In this document: piece after piece, positions 34,613-46,137 of the stretch
How positions within the stretch are numbered: position 1 is the first letter of the stretch
Layout of the letters: every line of letters starts with the position of its first letter
DNA from: Actinernus sp. WN-2022
Taxonomy: Eukaryota; Cnidaria; Anthozoa; Actiniaria; Actinernidae
Length of the DNA stretch: 64,000 bases
Assembly: GCA_030867875.1 (NCBI GenBank)
Contig: JAOWCC010001368.1
Coordinates: 8,293,714-8,357,713 of the forward strand
Reading direction: 5' to 3'
The notes under the pieces: generated by a model
Told to the model about the DNA's origin: nothing
Seen by the model: only the letters and a program-made list of their open reading frames with translations
Database searches by the model: none
Position numbers and translations under genes: made by a program

Positions 34613-35485
34613 CTTGATAAAACACGTACTGTGAGTGTTTTAAACGGCTTCAAAAACGCTTTAAGAATGCAATGAAAGAAAGACGCACATCTCAAGGGAA
34701 TGGTTCACTTAATGAACCATTGAACCTTTGTATTCACAACGCCATGCAAAATATTCGAGGTAATCACCGCCTGCAATTACGAAAATCTCAAGGGAATGAC
34801 ATGAAGAAATTACCATAAAATGATGTTGTTTGAAGCGGCGTTTCGCAATGCAAGAACTGAACCTGCACTTGAAGGATTTGATGTCGTGGTTTACCTCGAT
34901 AAAGTTCAAGACTTGGAAGGCGATGTGACTGATATGACGGCAGACTCTAAATTTGTTGACTCCGGCACAAAATATGTAAGTTTAATGCACGTTTTTATTA
35001 TTTGGCGGCTTTGAGTTTGGTTTAATAATTGGAACTAAACAGTGGCTCGGTAAACAAGTAATGGTAGTTGGATAACTTCATTTTAAAAATATTATCTGTG
35101 TATCTCGGTAGTCTGCTGATATTAGTAAATTTAGTGCAAAATTTATTATCTAGGTACCTTATGTTCCGTGTACTTTTTGCTTTCTTTGGGTCTTTATCAG
35201 TGAATTCTTAATTAGGATGAAACTTTATATAAAATTTCATGTTCATTAGTATTCTTTATATAAAACGTTCATCCTAATTTGCAATTCAATGAGAAAGCTG
35301 CAACATCAATAGAAATGCCATTGTCTCAATCGTTAACCCCGTTCCCTCTGGGACAGAATTCAAATCCCTCCGCGGGCCTTTTAGAATGATGAGATTTTAT
35401 CAGGTATAAAGGAGCATGCACGTGACTGATTTGCTTCATCTGATTGGACAAAATGCTCATTAATTATTCAAGAGTTTTTTAAGAT
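34613..35485 (+). mobile_element. Single-arm copy of the 1.9-kb palindrome
   Basis: It matches the right arm of the 41703-43620 element (GTGAGTGTTTTAAACGGC to TTAATTATTCAAGAGTTT) without the opposite arm. Compared with the palindrome it has 15 extra bases (GAACTGAACCTGCAC region near 34857), a multiple of three in the frame MLFEAAFRNAR... It begins right after the broken LINE. Confidence 0.8.
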
Positions 35486-35693
35486 TACAGAACAATCTAT
35501 CCGTCATTCACCAACTTTTTAAATTTGTTAGCTTGGTCTACGAATGTTACAGAAGAAAATTGATCGACAGTGACAGCAGCTTTTGTTTTGATGAACTTTC
35601 GCAATAATCATTCGACCCTAATCGCAATGTGAAACACAGTGAATACCCCATTCACACTATTAAACACCTGAAACATGTTTAAAAGCTGTTTAA

Positions 35694-36022
35694 TCACAGG
35701 CCGCCCAAGTTCTGACTATGTCTGATATCGAAGTACAAGGTTTGTATCAGGCTTACTTGAAGTCGTTTTGTCGTCCTATTTGTGTTCAGGTCACTAGAAC
35801 GGTGTTTTATTTATATTCAAGACTTCCATGAACACAAATGAACACAAATGAACACAAATAGGACGACAAAACAACTTCAAGTAAGCTTTCTTCCTTTATT
35901 TACCTTGTATTACAGAAGATCTGTAACTAAATTGACGATATTATTCCGAGTTATCGGAAGAACTCCCATACAAACCTTGTACTTCGATATAGTATTACAG
36001 TCATAACTTGGGCGGCCTGTGG
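35694..36022. mobile_element. 329-bp MITE with internal hairpin
   Basis: ACAGGCCGCCCAAGTTCTGA and complement as ends. The inner pair AAGTCGTTTTGTCGTCCTAT/ATAGGACGACAAAACAACTT encloses three ATGAACACAA repeats. It seems inserted in another element whose flanks share GTTTAATCACAG/GTGGTTTAATTTTAAAAGC-like sequence. Confidence 0.75.
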
Positions 36023-36114
36023 TTTAATTTTAAAAGCACATTTAACATGCTCGCGGGGCTAAACTAGTTTCAAACTGACCTTTCTTAACCGAGGATCTGA
36101 ATGGGGGAGTCTAC

Positions 36115-36325
36115 CGATGTCAGTTGTCAGTTAAAATTTTGGCCATTTGTCAGTTAGTCCTAGTTAATCATTACTAGAAAAAGTTGACAATATTTAACCT
36201 ACAAAAACCAAATTTGTCAGTTGTTAGTTATTTTTCGGTTGTCAGTTGTCAGTAAAAAAATCGTCATTTGTCAGTTGTCACTGAGTTATTTTTAAGGCCG
36301 TTTGTCAGTAGGCAGTTAACCCCAT
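36115..36325 (+). repeat. Interspersed TGTCAGTT repeats
   Basis: About ten copies of TGTCAGT(T) in 210 bp at irregular spacing, for example 36119, 36149, 36210, 36240, 36247 and 36268. Meaning unknown. Confidence 0.7.
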
Positions 36326-37210
36326 CCAGACCCTCTTAACCAAACAACCTGTTCGAGGTGATTCAGTTAACCCTGTGTAACCCAAAGTAATACCCCATTC
36401 ACACCAAAAGGCTTAAATATGTTTAAAAGCCGTTTACTTAAACACATCCAAGATAGGGGCTAGATAAACTCAGTTTAATAAAATATAATAACTGAATAAA
36501 TAAATAAACTTTATTTACGTGTCTAGTCTTCTAGCTGACCGTCTACTACTAATCGGGGAAAAGGATATAAACACTGGGAACATCCTAAGAACGCGCGATT
36601 TCATTGGATGCTAGGCGTGCAACATTTTTTATGGTGCACGCCTAGCTACCAATCAAATTGCAATTTTTTTATGGTGCACGACTGGAAACAAAATGAATCA
36701 AAACAAACCCACAGCCTTTTCCCTTTTCCGATTTTTGTGTTGCTGTAACATGCACAAAAGTCGTGGAAACCTGTAAAGAATAGCTTTCGAAGAAACCCCC
36801 GAAGTTTTCGAAGAAAACTCCAACTGTCTTGTTGTCGAATCTGCAAAAAGCCGTTTTGCAAAATTAGGCAACAAGAATTAAACAAACTTGTATCAAATTC
36901 GTACTCGAAGTCGACGAAATCAAACACTAAATGGGTTGTAAAGACGTTTGAAGGTAAGAAAGCCAACGCTTTAACCGGGAAAAAGGTATTTTCTTTCATG
37001 AATTATTAGAAAAATATATAAATAAAACCAAAGTATGTTTTCAGTATACAGACTGGTGTAAAGAGCGTACTATCAGTAAAAAGTTGCATTAAAATGGCTT
37101 TCCTGAAGCTCGGCTGACGTCCTTTGTTTACTTTTTTTACCCCATGAATTTCCCTCATATTCAAGGCCCTGCCTGCTTGACCATATAAAGTTTTTCGACT
37201 TTTTTTATTA

Positions 37211-37346
37211 CAAATAGAAAATGGCTTTCTATGTTCTATCACAAAAATGATGCACTTCTGAGCTCTTTAAATGCAGCTTGCTAGCATTTCAAGAGCTCAG
37301 GCGTGCATCATTTTTGTATAGAACATAGAAAACCATCTTCTATTTG
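37211..37346. mobile_element. 136-bp MITE with TTA duplication
   Basis: About 45-bp arms starting CAAATAGAAAATGGCTTTCT are mirrored at the other end. TTA lies on both sides (37208-37210 and 37347-37349). Confidence 0.8.
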
Positions 37347-37454
37347 TTAAGTCGAATTGGAATTAAATTTGGGTTAGTCATGCGATAAGACTCGACACAG
37401 AAGCCACGCACGCGCTTAAGAAACGTCAAATTCTAGTTTAAAAAATCAACCAAC

Positions 37455-38270
37455 TTTCGAGTTAATCCATTTTTGACCCCAGACCCTTCTTTTATTTCTT
37501 ACTGCGCATGCTCGACGAAATCGTGAGGCCCTGAGAAACTCCAGATATGCAAATGAGGGTTGTAGCCAAAATCTGGCTACAGTCCTCACAGCGCGCGCAG
37601 CTCAAAACTCCAGAAACGAGATGGCGGACAACTCGATGTTTGAACTGGCGTTAGAGTTTGTTATTAGAAAGGCAGGGAAAGACTGTATTTTCAGTAGTTT
37701 GTATAGCTAATCAAATGGGGACGAGTGAAATTAGAGATAAATTTAAATTACGTAGATTTTGACAAACACAAGTGAAATTTATCCATAATTTCACGAGTCA
37801 CTATTTGATTACCCATTAATATTATGGAGAGCAAATTACGATCCAGATAAACATTGTTTTAAGCATGATTGTTTTAAGAGCAAATTACTACCCAGAAAAA
37901 CATTGTTTTAAGCGCGCGTATAGGAGGCGTTTGAAATTTCACATGTGAAATTACAAATTACGCGTGAAATTTCAAGTTGAAATTAGGGATTAATTTGTCC
38001 TCTATGGTATTAATATTGAAATGTCCCGGTTACTTGGCGAAATTATTTGACCTAACTTCAGACACGCTTGTGTTCGTCCGACATTTTGCTTTCTCCCAAA
38101 TTACTGAATTACGCACGCACGTGCTATGTCGTCATCTGTATTGTTTTATAAAACACCAATCAGGGCTCTCTAAATTCTGGAGTATCCCAGAGCCTTACGA
38201 TTTCGACGAGCATGCGCAGTAAGAAATAAGAGAAGGATCTGGGGTCGAGAATGGACGGGAGTTAATCGAT
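37455..38270. mobile_element. Outer inverted-repeat element around copy 2
   Basis: TTTGACCCCAGACCCTTCTT with ACTGCGCATGCTCGACGAAA on the left pairs with ACGATTTCGACGAGCATGCG and GGATCTGGGGTCGAGAATGG on the right. Confidence 0.75.
37705..38015 (+). repeat. AATTTCAC-rich dispersed element, copy 2 (nested)
   Basis: Complement of 21937-22255, with an internal duplication of AGCAAATTACNACCCAG...CATTGTTTTAAG. It lies within the arms of a larger inverted repeat (37455-38270). Confidence 0.75.
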
Positions 38271-39907
38271 CGGCGAAATACCGAGCTGTTCATAATCTTT
38301 TAAGGTTTGATTTTTATACAAATTAGAATTTGGTTTCATGAGGAGACCTGAACGAAAATAATATGATATGTAGGATAATTAAGTACTTCAACTAAATCTA
38401 CTATTTAAAACATGATTTTAAATGAGCTCCTGGTGGGTAGTTTCATACTAAATTTCCAATCGATAATCGTTCGGCTCTCAGGTAATCGCGATAACCTCGA
38501 TTCCACACCAAACTCACTCAGTCACGGAACGCAAGATTACCAACATCTGTAAACGCTTCTATTTTCTCATGAACTCATCGTAAATTCCGGCCTTTCCCTG
38601 AAATACTTTGCAAGGTAAGTTGCACGTTTATAGTTTTCAGAGAGGAGTAGATGAGTAATTAGCAGATGAAGATTAAGAACAGAGTAATTTACCTAATGGT
38701 AAACGTTGTACATCTTTTGTGTTGGATCACAAAAGGTTCGAAGGATCACACCACGTTAAACAAAAGTTGCTTTTGTTTAACGTGAGACACTTTTCTGTGT
38801 GTCAGGTCCGTGATTTTCTTGACCTGCTTAACGCGTTCATGGCTTTGCAATGCCAAACAGGAACGATATACTGATAAAAAACTGAATTGAATTGTTCAAA
38901 GCGCAGCAAGCAACCCGAATACGGTGACGAAATCGATTCAATGCACTCGTGAATGACAGCATACCGCCGGGCATACTGTTATAGCAGGATATAGCACATC
39001 AATTTTAAGAAACCGAATGTATTTTAAGAAGAAAATCCGTGGAGTTTGTGAGCGCCCGAAATGGAGCCGTTTCGTTCCGTAATATGATATAATATAGTGA
39101 TTGTTGTTATTCTTGCGCTTAGAGAATTATTTGTAGGGGTTTAGTACAACTATTAAGTTCGTGTACATTCGACCTCCAGTCTACATTATCCACAAGAACA
39201 ATTTCAAATATTATGACGCCAAACATAGTAATTACTAAATATAATAAGCAGTGTTTAATAGTGGAAGGAAGTATCACTGGTACACTTTCATCTACAGAAA
39301 TAGAACATCTTGAGAGCATTCATTCTTGTAATTATTTTCGTTCTCTGGAACGCGAGCGATACATCTGTTTGCGATTAATACATTCGCTTTTCATTTAATC
39401 CATAACACAGTCTTCTAGCTGACTTCCTTAGAGTTAGCTATCGAAGCTTTTAATATTTTATACACAAATTATAAGCGAACATTAGCTTTCTTGCACTTCC
39501 GATGTGATTGTTCGTTTTCTGGTATGACCTTTGTTTCTGACCTCACGCATCGAACTGAGCTCGTTTTGAGGCTTTGAATTCCTATCCTGTGCCAACATTA
39601 ACAGTCTAGGAAATCAAACCGCTGCTTCCAAGAGCATTTTGTTATACCTCTCATGAGTCAGTTCACCAGTATAGACGACCAATATTTGTACTATTGTATG
39701 CGGACGCGTGCCAGTTCGTCGATACATTTTGTATTGTACATACATTGGTTAATGTTCAAACAAAACGTGCTGTAATGAATTTATTAAACGAGGGATTTGT
39801 TTTAGTTTATTAGATCGGTAAATATGATAAACGCGGAATGTAATTAGCTTAAAAAGCCAATAATAAGAAAACGACTCTGGATTCATAACCTTGTGCACTG
39901 AAATGCT
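38271..39907. other. Gap with local hairpins only
   Basis: A cluster of small hairpins (CACGTTAAACAAAAG/CTTTTGTTTAACGTG at 38750-38785). No gene seen. Confidence 0.4.
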
Positions 39908-39929
39908 TTGTACAGTGCACGCGTATATT

Positions 39930-40760
39930 TGAGTATGTTGTTTTCTGTATCATTAGTACATATGTCTTCATTAGTGGTCAAATATTGGTTACGTGTGAAA
40001 GATTCATTATATGAGAATGAATTGGTGGGTAAAGCAGCACGCTTAAATATTCAGTCTAATTCTCAGGGCGTTAAATTCACCAATTATTTGTTGGAAATGT
40101 GCAATGTAAAACCTTTGAGTAATCTTGTTATTACATCTAATGGTAACATCAAACTTCTTGTTAAATATCTTAAGTCTGAATTATGTGATATTCATTTCAA
40201 TAATATGTGGAAGGACCAGGTTCAACAGTGTAGTAAACTGCGTACTTTTAATCTTGTAAAATCGAGAATAGGCTTTGAAAATTACTTATCTCGCATTTCA
40301 AATGTAAAGCATCGTCAGGCGGTGACAAGATTAAGGATTTCCGCGCATAAGTTTCCTGTTGAAGCTGGTCGATATGCAAATATCACTTACGATTTACGTA
40401 TATGTACAATTTGTAATATGAATGAAGTAGGTGATGAACAGCATTACTTTTCAAATTGTACCAATAGCAAATTAGTGAATCTTAGGAATATTTTTTTCAG
40501 TAACATGTTGGTTGTTAACAGTTCGTTTAGTCGTCTCAGTCATCGCGACTTATTTTTATACTGCTTATCGTATCAATGACGAATGTGTCTATTGTAAAAA
40601 GCACAGCACAATATATATATATGATATCACTACTATATTTAATGAATGTTCTTGTAATAGTTAGATGATATTATGCATGTTTTTGTAATTCCTATGTACC
40701 AATGATGGTGTTGTTGTTGGAATAAACATTATTATTATTATTATTAGTAGTAGTAGTATT
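39930..40760 (+). mobile_element. LINE 3' end with C-terminal zinc knuckle
   Basis: A long intact frame (ATG at 39908, 223 codons) corresponds to the region after the reverse transcriptase in L1/RTE-like ORF2 proteins. It shows YWLRVKDS, VKHRQAVTRLRISAHKFPVE, and RICTICNMNEVGDEQHYFSN, a C-x2-C-x8-H-x4-C arrangement. The 3' UTR ends in (ATT)n then (AGT)n at about 40730-40757. Reverse transcriptase and endonuclease are absent (5' truncation). The open frame indicates recent insertion. Confidence 0.7.
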
Positions 40761-41392
40761 AACTTCCTCCAGACACAAATACATACAAAAATATAATCAA
40801 ACAGATAAAGAAACAAACTGGCAACCGGGAACTAAAAAATCGAGGCCAAGACAGCCAACCACCTTAATTGAGTGCTGAATATTCTCCTAAGAACGATAGC
40901 AAAAGATAATATGCTGCGGCAATGAGCCACCTCACATACGATGTTGCATGAATGTTCTGTCTGAGATGTTCATTGTCACAGTTACAAGCAGAAAATAAAG
41001 CTAGGAAACTCTGTGCTGTTGGTCATTTTTACCGTGAAAACTTAAAGATAACGCCATCTAGCCAATAGGAAATGGAGAAAACAATAGATGTTTGAATCAC
41101 AAATGGGAACATCCCTCACATATGATTTTCATTGAAATCAAACCATACTTAGTTTGATCCAAAACTAAAGTCTAAAGTTCTGTAAAGAAAATATATTACT
41201 TTGTTGGTTTCGTATTGAAATTACGAATATCAACCAAATAAAATGAAATTACCAGAAAGAAGAATAGATCTAGAAAGTTAACAACTTTTACTTTCCTTTG
41301 CCATTCTTAGCCGGAGCATTATTTAATCATGGATGAGAATCGAATGTTGCATAAATACAAATAAATAAAAGACCCTTTAGGATTTTAACACG
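40761..41392. other. Dispersed-repeat region
   Basis: Related in patches to 13376-13530 and 22255-22420 (AGCCAATAGGAAATGGAGAA, AAACCATACTTAGTTTGATC). Confidence 0.45.
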
Positions 41393-41705
41393 ATAGTGTT
41401 GGTAGAGCATGGTCTAGCCGTTGCTGGAGGTCGGGGGTTCGAATCCCGGCCGCGTCCTTGGGCAGGGACGTATAAGCTGTTGGCCTTGTCTCCTTCCTTT
41501 TCTAATCTATACGAGGGGGACGTAAAAGAACCTGTTGTGTTATTTTGAGAAAGATTAGGGGATTGTCTCCCGACACAACAGCCTGGTATTCTGAAGTACT
41601 AACAATCACTCATGATTGTAAACTGCACCGCAGCACATTGCGCCACAATAGCAGTCCGTATCACAAAAATAACCTTGTGAAGCGCATTTGAATATTTAAC
41701 AAATA
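41393..41705 (+). mobile_element. tRNA-derived SINE (family 2)
   Basis: The A-box-like TGGTAGAGCATGG and B box GGGTTCGAATCCC are correctly spaced. They are followed by GTCCTTGGGCAGGGACGTAT, GTCTCCCGACACAACAGCC and a tail GTGAAGCGCATTTGAATAT. It abuts the left end of the 1.9-kb palindrome. Confidence 0.8.
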
Positions 41706-43620
41706 AAGAAACCTTAGCCATGTTTTATACTATCTTCAAAAACTCATGAATAATTAATGAGCATTTTGTCCAATCAGATGAAGCAAATCAGTCACGTGCA
41801 TGCTCCTTTATACCTGATAAAATCTCATCATTCTAAAAGGCCCGCGGAGGGATTTGAATTTTGTCCCAGGGGTAAACGGGGTTAATGATTGAGACAATGG
41901 AATTTCTATTGATGTTTCAGCTTTCTCATTGAATTGCTAATTAGGATGAACGTTTTATATAAAGAATACTAATGAACATGAAATTTTATATAAAGTTTCA
42001 TCCTAATTAAGAATTCACTGATAAAGACCCAAAGATAGCAAAAAGTACGGTACCTAGATAATAAATTTTGCACTAAATTTACTAATATCAGCAGACTACC
42101 GAGATACACAGATAATATTTTTTAAATGAAGTTATCCAACTACCATTACTTGTTTACCGAGCCACTGTTTAGTTCCAATTATGAAACCAAACTCAAAGCC
42201 GTAAAATAATAAAAACGTCCATTAAACTTACATATTTTGTGCCGGAGTCAAACATTTAGAGTCTGCCGTCATGTCAGTCACATCGCTTTCCAAGTCTTGA
42301 ACTTTATCGAGGTAAGCCACGACACCAAATCCTTCAAGTGCATTGCGAAACGCCGCTTCAAACAACATAGTATGGTAATTTCTTCATGTCATTCCCTTGA
42401 GATGTTCGTAATTGCAGGCGGTGATTACTCGAATACTTGCATGGCGTTGTGAATACAAAGGTTCAATGGTTCATTAAGTAACCATTCCCTTGAGATATGC
42501 GTCTTTCTTTCATTGCATTCTTAAAGCGTTTTTGAAGCCGTTTAAAACACTCACAGCACGTGTTTTATCAAGTCTAAAAATTCTCGGGCTTCGCCCTCGA
42601 ATTTTTAAACTTGATAAAACACTGCTGTTCGTGTTTTAAACAGTACATAAAACACGATGGGCATTTGAGAACATGAGAGAAATGTTAAAGCACAAGCCGA
42701 AGGCGCGTGCTTTCAACATTTCTAGAGTGTTCTCAAATGACCAGAGTGTTTTAAACGGCTTCAAAAACGCTTTAAGAATGCAATGAAAGAAAGACGCATA
42801 TCTCAAGGGAATGGTTACTTAATGAACCATTGAACCTTTGTATTCACAACGCCATGCAAGTATTCGAGTAATCACCGCCTGCAATTACGAACATCTCAAG
42901 GGAATGACATGAAGAAATTACCATACTATGTTGTTTGAAGCGGCGTTTCGCAATGCACTTGAAGGATTTGGTGTCGTGGCTTACCTCGATAAAGTTCAAG
43001 ACTTGGAAAGCGATGTGACTGACATGACGGAAGACTCTAAATTTTTTACTCCGCCGGCACAAAATATGAAGAGGTGTTTGTAAGTTTAATGGACGTTTTT
43101 ATTATTTTACGGCTTTGAGTTTGGTTTCATAATTGGAACTAAACAGTGGCTCGGTAAACAAGTAATGGTAGTTGGATAACTTCATTTAAAAAATATTATC
43201 TGTGTATCTCGGTAGTCTGCTGATATTAGTAAATTTAGTGCAAAATTTATTATCTAGGTACCTTATGTTCCGTGTACTTTTTGCTATCTTTGGGTCTTTA
43301 TTAGTGAATTCTTAATTAGGATGAAACTTTATATAAAATTTCATGTTCATTAGTATTCTTTATATAAAACGTTCATCCTAATTAGCAATTCAATGAGAAA
43401 GCTGAAACATCAATAGAAATTCCATTGTCTCAATCATTAACCCCGTTTACCCCTGGGACAAAATTCAAATCCCTCCGCGGGCCTTTTAGAATGATGAGAT
43501 TTTATCAGGTATAAAGGAGCATGCACGTGACTGATTTGCTTCATCTGATTGGACAAAATGCTCATTAATTATTCATGAGTTTTTGAAGATAGTATAAAAC
43601 ATGGATTTAAGGCTTCTTTA
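41703..43620. mobile_element. 1.9-kb near-palindromic fold-back element
   Basis: The sequence from about 41703 to 42550 is repeated, nearly unchanged and inverted, from about 42749 to 43620. Both arms carry AATTAGGATGAACGTTTTAT hairpins (41939-42009 and 43313-43382), GTCACGTGCATGCTCC, and mirrored frames such as LNFIEVSHDTKSFKC. The about 200-bp loop contains two more hairpins (42558-42625 and 42662-42741). The inner hairpins have CTCGGGCTTCGCCCTCGA and GCACAAGCCGAAGGCGCGTGC tips. Arm identity suggests youth or gene conversion. No transposase is visible. Confidence 0.85.
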
Positions 43621-43627
43621 TCTGTTT

Positions 43628-43766
43628 TATAATATAGATTTACGCGCGCGATGAAAGGAAACCGCCAGTTGAAAACAATATAACACGGCTAACCATGTTA
43701 TATACTCTGATATAACATGGCTTCTTCGCCAATCAGAGCGCGCGTACTATCGTATCTATATTATAA
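43628..43766. mobile_element. 139-bp MITE next to the palindrome
   Basis: TATAATATAGATTTACGCGC and complement as ends, with an inner pair ATATAACACGG/ATGTTATAT. Confidence 0.7.
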
Positions 43767-45003
43767 ATCCACATAGAAGTTGTGCTGCTTTTAAAGCTCG
43801 CAGCTTGTGGGTGTATAAATCAAACTGAACAGAATATTAACCCCAGTCGACGAGGAGGCAAATCGAATCACTGAAAATACCCTGAAAGAATAGCCCTGTT
43901 GTTACGGAGGGTCCCGTCCCGTCGTCCCTTGCGGTTCGAAGATTTGGTTCAGGGAAGTGGTTACCTGCTTGACCCACTCGTTTCTTACCTTTAACGTATC
44001 TTAATTAAGAATCGTTTTTTTTAGAAAACCCTTTGATTACATGCAAGGGCTCTCTGTGTTATTCACAAACTATCTTTATTGAATTATAAAGTGAGAACAT
44101 TCGAAAGATCGAATGGTATATAGAGGAAAATAGAAGTATTTAATATGCAGTGATAGTGTCCGAGAGATTGACGGATGTTTCCGGGAGGGAGGATAGGGGT
44201 TGGATATGGATTTCGTTCTAAAGTGCTGGAGGATAAATCTTTTAAGAAAGGGTTCTTAATTTTCCGCTTTTCACCGGAAGAGAATTAAATTGCACAATAT
44301 AACTGTTACTCTTACTTTTACATCGAAATTATTATTGAATGACCAAACTGATTTCATGCATTGTAACATACCATTTAAGGCGAAGTCAAAAGAATGCTTG
44401 GCACAACCAAAGTGTGGTTTATGAGTAATTATAAAAAGCTGCTCTGGGCCTTGGTAGGCCAGTTAACGCAAATGTTGCTCTCTCCAAAGGTTAAAGCGCA
44501 GATCTATCGGTTCTCAGTGCCACTGATTAACATGATATTGGTAAATCTCTTTAAGTATTTGGCGAGAGTTTATATTTAGCTCTGCTTTATCCAAGACCCA
44601 AATGACATGTTCTTGATCATTTCTTTCAATGTAGACGGTTCTAGTACAGACTGTTTTAAAAATACTAAAATTGGATCTATGCATGCTGTCTTCATTACAG
44701 TGCTCTCAGTTCTGTCTTCTTGATCTTGCCTCGGCGCCGACAATATTGTCATCTTATTCATGATATCTCTCTCACCGGCTTGCTCATAGGAGCGAATCGA
44801 TAGCTTGTGAGATCATCGCAAGCAGTTAACTTTTTAGATGATCCTCAGCATTTTAGTGGGCTTGACGTTTTAGTTCTCCCCTCGGAGAGTAAGAGAGTGG
44901 AGGTAACTATTATGGCACTCTCCCCTGGTCTTGGTATGAGTTCCTCGAAGCCCGATTAATGTTAGTACTGAATGAAATGTTAACCGAGGAGTTTGGTTGT
45001 TCG
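43767..45003. other. Gap, nothing recognised
   Basis: No gene supported. A 61-codon ORF at 44394 has no recognisable features. Confidence 0.4.
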
Positions 45004-45185
45004 GGGGAGCCGAGGTGGCGCAGTGGTTAAGCGCTTCGCCTCTCACCTCTGTGGCCCAGGTTCTATCCCCAGACGCGGCGCCATATATGTGAGTTGAGTT
45101 TGTTGGTATCTCGCCTTTGCTCCGAGGTCCTCCGGTTTTCCTCCGTCCACAAAAACCAACACGCTAAATTCCAATTCGATCTGAG
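45004..45185 (+). mobile_element. SINE family 1, 3'-truncated
   Basis: GGGGGAGCCGAGGTGGCGCA through CTAAATTCCAATTCGATCTG matches the copy at 6193. It is directly joined to a family 2 SINE at about 45188, a compound insertion. Confidence 0.8.
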
Positions 45186-45187
45186 AG

Positions 45188-45478
45188 ACACGGTCTAGAG
45201 TGCAGAAAGTAGGGGGTTCGAATCCCGGCCGCGTCCTTGGGCAGGGACGTATAAACCGTTGGCCTTGTCTCCTTCCACTTCTAATCAATATAAAAGAACC
45301 TGTTGTGTTATTTCGAGAAATAGTTGTGATTGTCTCCCGACACAACTGCAGCCTGGTATTCTGAGGTACTATATAACAATCACTCATGATTGTATATTGC
45401 ACGGCAGCACATTGCAAATGGCAGTCTGTATCACCAAAATAACCCTGTGAAGCGCATTTGAATATATACATATATAAT
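45188..45478 (+). mobile_element. SINE family 2, second copy
   Basis: From GGGGGTTCGAATCCCGGCCG to GTGAAGCGCATTTGAATATA it matches 41425-41690. The A-box half is replaced by the fused family 1 SINE upstream. Confidence 0.8.
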
Positions 45479-45639
45479 TTGCGCTATATATTAAATGAAT
45501 ACCTTTACTTTGAAGACAAAACTACCGTACTCATGTAATAAATGAAGGGTATATATTTATTTCTAATGAGTTACAAAATCTGAAGGACTATCTACAGGGG
45601 GTTATATATGGGGGCAATAGGTATGGAGTGGAAAGAGGG

Positions 45640-45768
45640 GTTTATACACGGGAGGTGACTTAGTCTACAGAGGGGGTTATACACGGGAGGTGACTTAGTC
45701 TACAGAGGGGGTTATACACGGGAGGTGACTTAGTCTACAGAGGGGTTTATACACGGGAGGTATATTTT
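45640..45768 (+). repeat. 36-bp minisatellite, about 3.5 copies
   Basis: GGTTATACACGGGAGGTGAC plus TTAGTCTACAGAGGGG repeats head to tail. Confidence 0.9.
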
Positions 45769-45927
45769 CATGGTATTCTTTGGTAGCTTAATCGGGTTTT
45801 GAGAAACCAGTCCCTGAATTGGTTTTAGGTTGATATATCCGTCCTATTTCAGGGGATGTGCATTTGTCTGTTTTTCTCTTTAAGATGAATAAAATGCGGG
45901 GCTGATTGTCCAGGGCTAATTGAGATA

Positions 45928-46137
45928 ATTTACTTCAATCCATTCCATTTCACACATTTTCTATTAAAGGGCTTTCTATCCATTCTATTTCTCACATTTT
46001 CTTTAAAGAGCTTTTTATCCATTCCATTTCACACATTTCCGTTTCAAAAGCTTTCTATCCATTCCATTTCACACATTTTCTTTTAAAGGGCTTTCTATCC
46101 ATTCCATTTCACATATTTTCATTTAAAGGGCTTTCTT
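45928..46137 (+). repeat. Minisatellite GGGCTTTCTATCCATTCCAT (about 38-39 bp unit)
   Basis: Five to six units of a repeat built on GGGCTTTCTATCCATTCC followed by ATTTCACACATTTTC and TTTTAAA. The array resumes at 47058-47100 after the inserted LINE. The same unit also occurs at 11337-11456, about 35 kb away. Confidence 0.85.

Noticed and set aside
41393..41470. Functional tRNA gene
   Set aside because: Same reason: SINE family 2 head.
42237..43062. Mirrored ORFs of 71-72 codons
   Set aside because: They are the two arms of the palindrome and have frame-dependent differences from the third copy; no independent coding support.
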